Under the pieces are notes generated by a model. The model was not told the DNA's origin, did no database searches, and saw nothing but the letters and a program-made list of their open reading frames with translations. From Nocardia arizonensis (GTDB lineage: Bacteria; Actinomycetota; Actinomycetes; Mycobacteriales; Mycobacteriaceae), in assembly GCF_001310275.1 (NCBI RefSeq), contig NZ_LGYZ01000027.1, positions 124,001-188,000 on the forward strand: a stretch of 64,000 nt of DNA, read 5' to 3'. Position numbers and translations under genes: made by a program. Numbering within the stretch: position 1 is the stretch's first letter; each line of letters opens with the position of its first letter. Positions 25,455 to 35,500 of the stretch are shown here, piece by piece.

Positions 25455-26096
25455 TCACGCTTCGGACGAGCGGAGTGCGACGAGGCCGCGTCCGACACCG
25501 GCCAACGCCAGGTTCGCCGCGCCGAGCAGAATCGAGGCGAGTGCGCCGACGATCCGCAGCGAGGTCGTGGATTCCAGCGGCGACAGCAGGACGACTATTC
25601 CGGTCAGCATCGTCGCGGCGGCGACCACCTCGTGCGGTACGGCGTCGGCGGCGTCGTCGTCCCACACGGCCGCGATCGCCCGGCCGACACCGAGGATCGC
25701 CCAACTCGCGCCGAGCCACATCGACAGCATCGGCACCGAATTCCCGTCGCTGAGACTCAGCGCGGCGAATCCCGCCGTCAGCAGGCCGCTCAGAAACAGG
25801 AAGGCGCGCAACGCGATCGCGAACCGGCCGTCGACGGCGAGGAATACCTGCGTTCCCGCGTTGATCGCGAGTCCGATGCCGAAAAGCAGGCCGAGTGAGG
25901 AGATCGTCGCGCCCGGCCACACCGCCACGAGCGATCCGAGCGCCGCCGAGCAGATGCCCGGAACAAGGACGGCTTCGCGGCGGGCGTGGAGCCGGGGACC
26001 GGTGGGCGTTGCGCGCGCGGTCGTGGTGGCGGCCCTGTGGTAAGGACGCGGGTACGGCCGATTCGTCGCGGCAAGAGAGCGTGTCGTCGTCACCAT
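25455..26096 (-). CDS. HdeD/DUF308-family membrane protein
   Basis: This 213-residue protein has a basic, Arg/Thr-rich N-terminus of ~35 residues and then six hydrophobic helices arranged as three hairpins (about residues 43-205), the DUF308 pattern of HdeD acid-resistance membrane proteins. Conserved glycine/alanine-rich helices such as WLGASWAILGVGRAI are visible. Its function is unknown in actinobacteria. No clear Shine-Dalgarno site precedes the ATG, so it may be leaderless. It is convergent with the GntR operon and not linked to it functionally. Confidence 0.72.
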   Translation of the reverse strand: MVTTTRSLAATNRPYPRPYHRAATTTARATPTGPRLHARREAVLVPGICSAALGSLVAVWPGATISSLGLLFGIGLAINAGTQVFLAVDGRFAIALRAFLFLSGLLTAGFAALSLSDGNSVPMLSMWLGASWAILGVGRAIAAVWDDDAADAVPHEVVAAATMLTGIVVLLSPLESTTSLRIVGALASILLGAANLALAGVGRGLVALRSSEA

Positions 26097-26273
26097 AGGG
26101 CCGGTATGCCCGCTCTCACGGCTTCGACACCGGTTCGTTCATCGGTTCGATGTCACAGGACCGCGCCACGAGTCGTGCGGTGGCGGATTGCCGGATGAAT
26201 CCGCCACTCGTATCGACCGCGTCGAAGCCGTTCTCCACCAAGCGGTTCGCTGCGCCTGTGCGCCGTTATCGGT

Positions 26274-27806
26274 TCACAGATAGCGGGCGCGGAGCTTGCC
26301 CTTGACGAGTTTGCCGGTGGGGGTGCGGGGCAGGTCGTCGGAGAAGTCGACGGTGCGCGGCACCTTGTAGGCGGCGATCCGTTCGCGGAGATAGGCGCGC
26401 AATTCCGCCGCCAATTCCGTACCGGGTTCGACGCCCGGCGCGGGTTGAACGACGGCCTTGACCGATTCGCCCATCTCCTCGTCAGGAACGCCGATGACCG
26501 CCACGTCGAGCACCGCGGGATGCAGGGCGAGGGCGTCCTCGATTTCCTGCGGATATATGTTGACGCCGCCGGAGATGATCGTGAATGCCTTGCGGTCGGT
26601 TAGGAACAGGTAACCCTCCTCGTCGACGTAGCCGATGTCGCCGGTCGTGGTCCAGGTGGGATGGTCGGGGTGGACCGCCTCGGCCGTCTTGGCCGGGTCG
26701 TTGTGGTAGGCGAAGGGTTGTTCCTCGCGTTCGAAGTAGACGGCGCCGATCTCACCCGAGGGCAGTTCTGCGCCGTCCTCGCCGCACACCCGGATGACGC
26801 CGAGTCCGGCGGTGCCGACGGAACCCGGTTTGCGTAGCCACTGCTCACTGTCGATGAATGTGGCGCCGTTGGCTTCGGTGCTGGCGTAGTACTCGTACAG
26901 TATCGGTCCCCACCAGTCGATCATGGCCCGCTTCACCTCGACCGGACAGGGCGCGGCGGCGTGGACGGCGACCTCGAGGCTCGACACGTCGTAACGGGCC
27001 CGCACCGATTCATCGAGCTTGAGCATCCGCACGAACATGGTGGGCACCCACTGACTGTGGGTCACGCGATAGCGCTCGATGGCCGCCAGCGCGCCCTCGG
27101 CGTCGAACTTCTCCATCACCACCAGCGTGCCACCGAGCGCGTTCACCACGCCGCCGAAACGCAACGGCGCGGCGTGGTAGAGCGGTGCGGGGGACAGGTA
27201 GACGCTGTCCGACTCGAACTTGTAGAGGGGGCCGAAGATCGCGGTGTAGGTGTCCCCGGGCGGGTCGCCGACCTGACGATCGGACAGCGGTGGCTTGATG
27301 CCCTTGGGTCGGCCGGTGGTGCCGGAGGAGTAGAGCATGTCGGTGCCGCGCGGTTGATCGGCGAGCGGTTCGGGGGACGCGGCCGCGAGGGCTTCCTCGT
27401 AGGACTTGTACCCGGTGACGGCACCGCCGAATGCCAGCCGGATCTCGACCCGGGGTGTGTCCTCGACGACCTGCTCGGCCGCCTGCGCCAACGCCGCGTC
27501 GACGACGAGTGCGCGCGCACCGCAGTCCTCGACGATATAGCTGATCTCGGCGGGCGCGAGATGCCAATTCACGGCGGTGATGTAGAGCCCGGACCGCAGC
27601 GCGGCCCAATAGACCTCGTACACCTTCGGGTCGTTGCGCGACAGCAGTGCGATGTGGTCGCCCTTGCGCAGCCCCGCATCGTGCAGGTGCCGGGCCAGCC
27701 GCACGGAGTTCTCCTCGAGTTGCCGATAAGTCAGCGTCTCACCGGTCTCGGCCATGATGATGGCGGGCTTGTCCGGGAATCGGTCGACGTGTGCGCCGGG
27801 GTACAT
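26274..27806 (-). CDS. Acyl-CoA synthetase (FadD-like, ANL superfamily)
   Basis: The 510-residue adenylate-forming ligase carries LYSSGTTGRPKGIKPPL as the ATP-binding loop, YEYYASTEANG, the GDIGYVDEEGYLFLTDR hinge region, IISGGVNIYPQEIE and the C-terminal PRTPTGKLVKGKLR with the catalytic lysine. This set is typical of the mycobacterial FadD enzymes that make acyl-CoA for lipid breakdown or biosynthesis. GAGGAG precedes the ATG. It is 1.1 kb from the PKS operon on the opposite strand. It could supply a starter acyl-CoA, but operon linkage is absent, so that is a guess. Confidence 0.86.
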   Translation of the reverse strand: MYPGAHVDRFPDKPAIIMAETGETLTYRQLEENSVRLARHLHDAGLRKGDHIALLSRNDPKVYEVYWAALRSGLYITAVNWHLAPAEISYIVEDCGARALVVDAALAQAAEQVVEDTPRVEIRLAFGGAVTGYKSYEEALAAASPEPLADQPRGTDMLYSSGTTGRPKGIKPPLSDRQVGDPPGDTYTAIFGPLYKFESDSVYLSPAPLYHAAPLRFGGVVNALGGTLVVMEKFDAEGALAAIERYRVTHSQWVPTMFVRMLKLDESVRARYDVSSLEVAVHAAAPCPVEVKRAMIDWWGPILYEYYASTEANGATFIDSEQWLRKPGSVGTAGLGVIRVCGEDGAELPSGEIGAVYFEREEQPFAYHNDPAKTAEAVHPDHPTWTTTGDIGYVDEEGYLFLTDRKAFTIISGGVNIYPQEIEDALALHPAVLDVAVIGVPDEEMGESVKAVVQPAPGVEPGTELAAELRAYLRERIAAYKVPRTVDFSDDLPRTPTGKLVKGKLRARYL

Positions 27807-28030
27807 GCTGCTCCTCTGATAGCGGAGCGAACGACGCGAGTCGGCCGAACCGACCCGGTCCTCGCGGTGTCCGCTCCAGCGGTCATCCGAACCGGAATAG
27901 TAGCCGAAAGTGAACCATCATTCGTCGCGATTCGAATAGCCGCCGACTGCTGGCTGAGCGCCAACAGCGTCAACGGCGCTCGTGAGCCGACACGGACAAC
28001 CGCGTAGCGACCCGGTGATTTCGCGGGTCG

Positions 28031-28432
28031 CTACGACCGCAACCCGGGCGGGCGCGGCGGCGTCGCCCTCACCGCGCCCGTCGGTCCCGGTGCGGCGCGG
28101 AAGCAATTGCCGTCGCACGTGTACACCCAGGCGGTGCCGCAAGTGAACGGCACCTCGACGCAGCCGCGCGAATGGCATACGTCGTCGCAGTACTCCCACG
28201 CCGCCGCTCGGGTCGCCGAGTCGTCGCGGGTTCCGAGGGTCATGGTCAGCAGAGGGCCGATGACGACAGAATTCGCGACGAACCAGCTCGGACCGAGACG
28301 GAGAATGCTGAACGGCGCGACGCACTGAGTGCTCTCGCCGCCGATGAAGTCGGTGGTGAGTAGGCGAACGGTATCCGGGCCGCAGTTGTCGAAGACCGCG
28401 CCGATCTCCGTATCGTCGTTGTATCCGCACAC
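28031..28432 (-). CDS. Cysteine-rich secreted-type protein, 5' end unclear
   Basis: The frame encodes about 134 residues with eight regularly spaced cysteines (CGYND, DNCG, TQC, YCDDVCHSRGC, FTC and YTCDGNCF), the look of a disulfide-rich exported domain. The only start in frame is a GTG that falls just after SLLSTTQPAAADTEAAL, which itself resembles the end of a signal peptide. Upstream of it the frame closes at a stop without any start codon or hydrophobic core. The 5' end has therefore probably been lost by frameshift or deletion. A C-terminal Pro/Arg tail follows the cysteine domain. The gene family is not recognised. Confidence 0.5.
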   Translation of the reverse strand: MCGYNDDTEIGAVFDNCGPDTVRLLTTDFIGGESTQCVAPFSILRLGPSWFVANSVVIGPLLTMTLGTRDDSATRAAAWEYCDDVCHSRGCVEVPFTCGTAWVYTCDGNCFRAAPGPTGAVRATPPRPPGLRS

Positions 28433-28913
28433 CAGAGCGGCTTCCGTATCCGCGGCGGCCGGCTGGGTGGTCGAGAGAAGCGACGCCGAGCGATAGGCGC
28501 TTCCCGGCCCTCGGTGTCGAATGTGCGCTTGGGGTGGACGTCCGGGATAGATGATTTTTTACCCGACAAGAGAATCGCTTCAGGCCAACGCATATCGATG
28601 TCCGGGTGGCCGACGGCCGCGCGATGCGCTGAGCATGGCGGGCGGACGTCGCCGGAAGTCGCTGTGCGCGTGGGGTAGCCGCGAGAACGCGCGCCGAACA
28701 TGCAGCTGCGCAGCTGATTTGGTGGCGGAGTGTAGGTGACCACGGTCCATCGGGCAAGGGTGCCGTCGACTGTTCTTTGTCACAACTCCTCGGATGGAAA
28801 GTTGTCCCGTGAGTAACCTACTGTCGAGTAGCCCACCACTGGGCTCGCCGGAGCGTTGGACGGCGCAGTCCGTACACGGCGGACGCACAGGCACGAAAGC
28901 GTAAGGGACAGTT
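28433..28913. other. Intergenic region upstream of the PKS operon
   Basis: These 481 bp contain the remnant 5' part of the cysteine-rich gene (to about 28560) and then the promoter region of the GNAT-PKS operon. A short inverted repeat CTACT-GTCG-AGTAG (28818-28831) lies about 80 bp before the GNAT start and could be an operator. I find no convincing -35/-10 pair. Confidence 0.35.
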
Positions 28914-29546
28914 GTGAATCAACAGACTCGTCCGGTCGTTCGCCGAGCCACCCACGGGGATGTGGGCGACATCGTGAAGGTGCTCGCGCAGGCATTCGCG
29001 ACCGACGATCCGATCGAGGAGTACGTCTTCCCGTCGATCGAGGAACGGCGCAGGCGGACGCCGGGCATGTTGCGGGCCATGATCCGGCACCGCTTCCTGC
29101 CGGTCGGCGGTGCGTCGGTGGCGCTGCTCGACGACCGGGTGGTCGGCGCGGCGCTGTACTACCCGCCGGTGCGTCGCACGCCGCTGCGGCACCGTGCGGT
29201 GGCAGGCCCGCAACTGCTGTGGGCGATGGGGCCCGCGAGCACTCGCCGCGGCGTGGCGGTGGACACGGCGATGGCGCAGGTAGCGCCGGTTCGTCCGCAC
29301 ACCTTCCTGGTCTATCTGGGCTGCCTGCCCCGCATGCGGCGTCGCGGGGTCGGCCGGGCACTGTGGGGCGCGCTGGCCGAGGCGTCCGACGCCGCGGACG
29401 CGAGCCTCGGCGGCATCTGCAAGGACGGCAATGTCGCCTACTACCGCGCGCTCGGCTGCGACCTGGTCGAGCGCGTACGGATCGGATCCGACGGGCCGCA
29501 GATGAACTTCGTCCTGCGTCCCCCCGCCTCTGTCGCCGCGCCCTGA
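28914..29546 (+). CDS. GNAT-family N-acetyltransferase
   Basis: The 210-residue protein has the GNAT fold. The acetyl-CoA pyrophosphate loop is RRRGVGRAL (about residues 142-150), preceded by the beta-4 strand FLVYLGCLPRM. The C-terminal ICKDGNVAYYRALGCDLVER segment matches the YxxxGF region. GNATs transfer acyl groups to amines. The GTG start has an AAGGGA site. Only 44 bp separate it from the polyketide synthase start, so the two are probably cotranscribed. Given the alpha-oxoamine synthase further down, N-acylation of an amino-ketone or amino-alcohol product is an attractive, unproven role; self-protection is the alternative. Confidence 0.82.
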   Translation: MNQQTRPVVRRATHGDVGDIVKVLAQAFATDDPIEEYVFPSIEERRRRTPGMLRAMIRHRFLPVGGASVALLDDRVVGAALYYPPVRRTPLRHRAVAGPQLLWAMGPASTRRGVAVDTAMAQVAPVRPHTFLVYLGCLPRMRRRGVGRALWGALAEASDAADASLGGICKDGNVAYYRALGCDLVERVRIGSDGPQMNFVLRPPASVAAP

Positions 29547-29590
29547 TTGGTTCGCGCGCCGGGTTTTTCGAGTTTCACCGAGGAGTCGTT

Positions 29591-32500
29591 GTGTCTGATG
29601 TGGCCGTTGTCGGTATCGGTTGCCGGTACGCGGGTGGTGTCGATTCGCCGGAATCGTTCTGGGACTTCCTGATCGACAAACGCGACGGCGTGGTCGACAT
29701 CCCGCCGCAGCGGTGGGACTACCGGCGCTTCTACGACCCGGACAGGCGCACCCCGGGCCGCATGTACACCAAGCGCGCGGCGTTCATGACCGCCGACCCG
29801 TGGGAGTTCGACCCCGACTTCTTCGGCATCTCCCCGCGCGAGGCGGCCTCGATGGACCCGCAGCAGCGCCTGATCCTCGAGGTGGCCTGGGAGGCGCTCG
29901 ACGACGCGGGCATCGCCGGACGGGTCACCGGAAGACCGGTCGGCGTGTACGTCGGCGCGTTCACCCTCGACCAGCTGGCGGTCTCCGTGGCAGGAGACGC
30001 CCTGCCGCATGTGGACATGCACACCGCGGTCGGCGCCTCCTACACCATGCTGTCCAACCGGATCGCCTACGCGCTCAACCTGGTCGGACCCGCGGTCACC
30101 CTGGACACCGCCTGCTCGTCCTCGCTGGTCGCGCTGCACCTGGCCTGTCAGGCGTTGGACAACGGCGACTGCGAGGTGGCGATGGCGGGCGGGGTCACCA
30201 TGCTGTTGCAGCCCGAGCCGTTCGTGTCCATGTGCAAGGGCGGCTTCCTGGCCGCCGACGGGCGCAGCAAGCCCTTCGACGCCGCCGCCGACGGCTACGG
30301 CCGCGGTGAGGGTTCGGGCATGGTCGTCCTCAAGAGGCTCGCCGACGCCGAACGCGACGGCGACCGGATCTACGCGGTGGTCAAGGCGACCGGCTCGAAC
30401 CAGGACGGCCGCACCACCGCCATCACCGTGCCCAACGCCGATTTGCAGGAGGCGCTGGCCAAGACGGTGACCGAGCGTGCGGGCATCGCCCCGCACGAGG
30501 TCACCTACGTCGAGGCGCACGGCACCGGCACCCCCGTCGGCGACCCGCTGGAACTGCGCGCCATCGGCCGCGCCTACGGCCGGGTGCCCGGCCGCACCGG
30601 GCCGCTGGGCGTGGGCTCGGTGAAGGGGCAGCTCGGGCACACCGAGGCGGCGTCCGGCATCGCGAGCGTCATCAAGTCCGCGCTGGCCATCGCGCACCGC
30701 ACCATCGCACCGCAGGGCTGGCTCGACGAGCCGAACCCCGAGATCCCCTTCGACGAACTCGGCATCCGACTACAGCTGGAGGCGGAACCGGTCGGACCCG
30801 AGGTCGAGCGAATGACCGTCGCCGTCAACGGTTTCGGCTACGGCGGCACCAACGGGCATGCCATTCTGCAGGAATACGTCGCGCCGCGACGGGACTCGCG
30901 CCCGCCGCGCCACCACGGCGTCCTGCCGCTGTCGGGCCGCAGCGAACCCGCCGTGCGGGAGCTGGCCCGCGGCTTCGCCGAGCACATCGCGGCGGGCGCG
31001 GACCCGCAGCGCCTGGCCGAGGCGGCCTGGACCCGCCGGCGGCACCACCCGTATCGGACCGCGGTGCCCTTCGGCGACGAGGCCGAACTGGTTCGCGGCC
31101 TCGTCGAGCTGGCCGAGGGGAGTGCGCGCGGCGCCGCCAAGGTGATCCCGCGTCACACCGACGAGCCGGTGTTCGTCTTCACCGGCATGGGCCCGCAGTG
31201 GTGGGGGATGGGCAGGCAGTTGTTGGAAGCCGACGGCGTCTTCGCCGCCGAGGCCCGTCGCGTCGACGCGGAGTTCCGCGAGATCGCGGGCTGGTCGATC
31301 GTCGAGGAGCTGCTGCGCTCGGAGTCGGAGTCGCGGGTGACCGGCACCGCCATCGCACAACCGGCGAACTTCCTGGTCCAGGTGTCGCTGGTGGCGCTGC
31401 TCGCCGAATCGGGCATCCGGCCCGCCGCGGTGGTCGGCCACAGCGTGGGCGAGGTGTCGGCGGCCTACGTCACCGGCATGCTGTGCCTGCGCGACGCGCT
31501 GCTGGTGAGCTATCACCGGGCCCGGTTGCAGGCCACCACCGCGGGCTCGGGCGGCATGCTCGCGGTGGGCCTCGCGCCCGCGGCGGCGCGCGAATTCATC
31601 GACGGCGACGCACAGGTCGACATCGCCGCTGTCAACAGCCCCAACGCCGTCACCCTCGCGGGCGCGGTGCACCGGCTCGACGAAATCGCCGAAAGCCTCA
31701 CCGCCGAAGGGATTTTCGCCAAGCGGCTGCACGTCGAGGTGCCTTACCACAGCTACCTGATGGAGCCGATCCTGGACGAGCTGCGCGGCGCGCTCGCCGA
31801 TCTGAAGCTCACCGATCCGGTGCTGCCGCTGTACTCGACGGTCACCGGTCAGCGGGTGACCTCGGGCGACTGGGACGCCGAATACTGGTGTGGCAACGTA
31901 CGAAACCCCGTGCGCTTCGCCGACGCGGTCACCGCGCTGGTCGGCGCCGGTAGCCGGGTGTTCCTCGAGGTGGGCCCGCATCCGGTGCTGGGCGCCAACA
32001 TTCGCGAGATCCTGCTTGGCGCGGGGGAGACCGGCACCACCGTCGCCACCCTGCACCGCACGCGGGACGACCACGACAGCATTCGCCGCACCCTGGCCGA
32101 CCTCTACACCGCGGGCGTGCTCGACATCGACGCGCTCTTCGCCGACCTGCCCGCCACCCCGCACACCGACCTCCCGCGTTACCCGTGGCAGCGTACGAGA
32201 CTGCGCTCCGACCTGCCCGTCTTCGAGCAGCGCAGGCACGGCACGCCCGGCGCCTACCCGATGCTCGGCGATCCCGACCTCGGCGACCCCACCACCACCT
32301 GGACGGTGCGGCTGAGTATCGGTGCGATGCCCTGGCTGGCCGACCACGTCGTCGGCGGCACCCGCATCCTGCCGGGCGCCGCCTACCTCGACGCCGCGCT
32401 GAGCGCGGCCGCGCTGCGCGGCGAGACCACCCGGGTGGCGGTCGAGGACGTGCGATTCGTGGCGCCGTTGGTCGTGGCGGACGGCGACGCGCCCCTGGTG

Positions 32501-35500
32501 GAACTGCGGGTGGAGGAATCCACCCGACGCTTCGTCATCCGCTCGCACGGCGCGGCGGCCGAGGCGTGGACGGTCAATGCCACCGGAAGGCTGGTCGAGG
32601 GCATCTTCGAACCGGCCGAGGTGCGACTGCCCGATATCGCCGACATGCACGAGATCGTGCCAGAGGAGTTCTACGGGGGCCTGGCCGCGCGTGGCCTGCG
32701 GTACGGCCCGGCATTCCGGCGCGCCACCTCGGTGCGGGTGCGCCAGACCACCGTGCTCGCCACCCTGGACGCCACGATCGCCACCGACTCCGGCCACCTG
32801 GCGCACCCGTGCGTCGTCGACGCCGCGCTCCAGAGCATCGCCGCACTGCTCGTCGGCGGCGGCACGAGCAACGACGGCGCGATGGTGCCGGTCGGAGTCG
32901 ATTCCGTGCGCGCCTTCGCGGCCATCCCCGAGCAGGTGACCGTGCTCGCCCGGCTCGACACCGCGGGCGAGCCGCGCGCCGACATCGACCTGCTCGGGGC
33001 CGACGATTCCGTACTGCTCCAGATCCGTGGCATGCGCTTCGGCTCCATCGCCCCCGGCCGCGGCGCGCTGGCGCGGATGACCGATTTCTTCTACGAGAAC
33101 CGTTGGGAGATGCGCGATCCGGTGGACCGTACCGCGCTGCCGCCCGCGGACACCGTGCACACCCTTGTGGTGGACCTGGCCGCCGAGACGACCGCGCGGG
33201 CGCGCCGGATCGCCGGGATCGTGGCGCGTGGCGAGGTGCTCACCGTCGCCGACCCGAACCGGACCGACCTCGAGGACGTGTTCGTCGAACGCCTGCACGC
33301 CGCCGTCGCAGCCGACGACGTGCACCGATTGCACGTGGTGGTGGTCGCCGCGCGCCACACCGACCTGGACACCCTGTGGACGCTGCGCAGACTGGCCGTG
33401 GCGCTGGAGAGCTTCCTCGAGGTCCGCATGGACCAGCTCGGCGTCGACATGCCGATGACCGGCGACGGCTCGATCCACGCGACCGTCGTCACCGAGCACG
33501 CCTACGCCCATCCGGCGGGCGACACCGCCCCCGATCCGATGCACGCCGCCGTCGCGGGCGCGCGCCGGGTGCTGCTCAACGAACAGCCGCGGCTGCGCTG
33601 GCGACTGGTCGACCTCGACGTCGACACCGCCGACACGGAACTGGCCGCGGAGCTGAACATTCCCGGCGCGTTCACCTACGACCACGCCGACGAGGTGGCG
33701 CTGCGCAACGGCCTGCGGTGGGTGACCGTGGTGACCGCGAGCCTGCCCGAGCGCGTCGAGGCGCTCGAGCAGGCCGCGCCGCTCACCGACCCCGAGGCGA
33801 ACTTCGCGCTGGAGATCCCCAAGTCGCGGGTGCTCTCCCGCTTGGCCTGGCGCGAATGCGGCCGTCGCGCACCGGAATCCGGCGAGGTCGAGGTGCGGAT
33901 GCGGGCCGTCGGCCTGAACTACAAGGACCCGCTGAAGATCCTCGGCGTGCTCACCGAACGCGATCTGGCCCAGACCTTCTTCGGCGGCTCGCCGGGCATG
34001 GAAGGCATCGGCACCGTCACCAGGGTCGGCGAAGGCGTCACCCACGTCGCCGTCGGCGATACGGTGAGCCTGGGCTGCAAGGACATGATCCGTCGGTACA
34101 ACACCGCGGACGCCGACCTGGTCAGCAAGCTCGACCCGGACGTCGAACCCGGCCACTGCACCAATTCGACCGCATTCGGCACCGCCGAGTACGCGCTGCT
34201 GGAACTGGCGAGGGTGCGGCAGGGCGAGACGGTGCTCGTGCACGGCGCGGCGGGCGGCGTCGGCGCGGCGGCCGTGCAGATCGCGAAACTGCACGGCGCC
34301 ATCGTGATCGGGACCGCGAGCACCGAGGAACGCCGCGCCTACGCGCGCACGCGAGGCGCGGACCACGTGCTGGACTCCCGGTCGCTGAACTTCGCCGAGG
34401 ACGTGCTCGCGCTGACCGGCGGCCACGGCGTCGACGTGGTGATCAGCACCGCGCCCGGCGATATGCTGCGCCGCAACTTCGAGGCCGTCGCGGAATTCGG
34501 GCGCATCGTCGAGGTCGGCAAGGCCGACATCTACACCGGCGGCATGCTCGACATGCGCCACTTCGACAAGAACGTCTCCTACCACTCACTCGACCTGGAC
34601 CGCATGCTCGCGCGCCGCCGCACCCACACGGTGGACCTGCTGCGCCGGGTGAATACCAAGCTCGCCGACGGCGTGTACGTGCCGCTGCCCTACGAGCTGT
34701 ACGGAACCGCTGAAGTGACAAGGGCTTTCGAGGAGGTCGCGCGCTCCACGCGGATCGGGCGGGTCGCGCTGAGCTTCGAGGAGCGGGCGCCGTTGGTGCG
34801 CCCGCGCATCCCCGAGGTCGAGATCGACCCGGCCGCACAGTATCTGGTCACCGGCGGCTACGGCGCCTTCGGTCTGGCCGTCGGTCGGTGGCTGGTGGGC
34901 AAGGGCGCCGCCCGGCTGACGCTGCTCGGCCGGGGCGGCGCGAGCACCGAGGCGGCGCGCAGGCAGCTGGCGGTCTGGCGGGAGACGGGGGTCGAGGTGA
35001 CCGCCGCGCGCGGTGACGTCACCGACCCGGCCGTGATGACCGAGATCCTGCGGGACCTGCACACCGCCGAACATCCGCTGCGCGGTGTCTTCCACACCGC
35101 GGGTGTGCTGGACGACAAACGCATCACGATGATGGATCGAGACAGCCTCGCCTCGGTCTACCGGCCGAAGGTCGAGGGCACCCGCGCACTGGTGCGCGCG
35201 CTCGCGCAGGTGGGCATCGAGATGGACATGTTCGTGCTGTTCTCCTCCGGCAGCGCCATTTTCGGCGGCGTCGGCCAGTACTCCTACACCGCCGCCAACA
35301 TGGCCCTGACGGCGCAGGCCGACGCCATCGTGCGCCGAGGCGGCGCGGCGCTGGCGATCGGCTGGGGGCACATGTCCGGCGGCGGCATGGCCGAACACGA
35401 CGACAACATGGCCCGTTACCTGCGGAACACCGGCTTCGACTCGATGCCGCTGGACGAGGGCACCGAGTACATGGAGAAGGCGCTCGAACTCGGCCTGCAC

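Noticed and set aside
30770..34585. A 1271-codon open frame on the minus strand
   Set aside because: It is antisense to PKS1; composition is Arg/Gly/His/Val-rich with no domain. Long antisense frames are expected in very GC-rich coding DNA.
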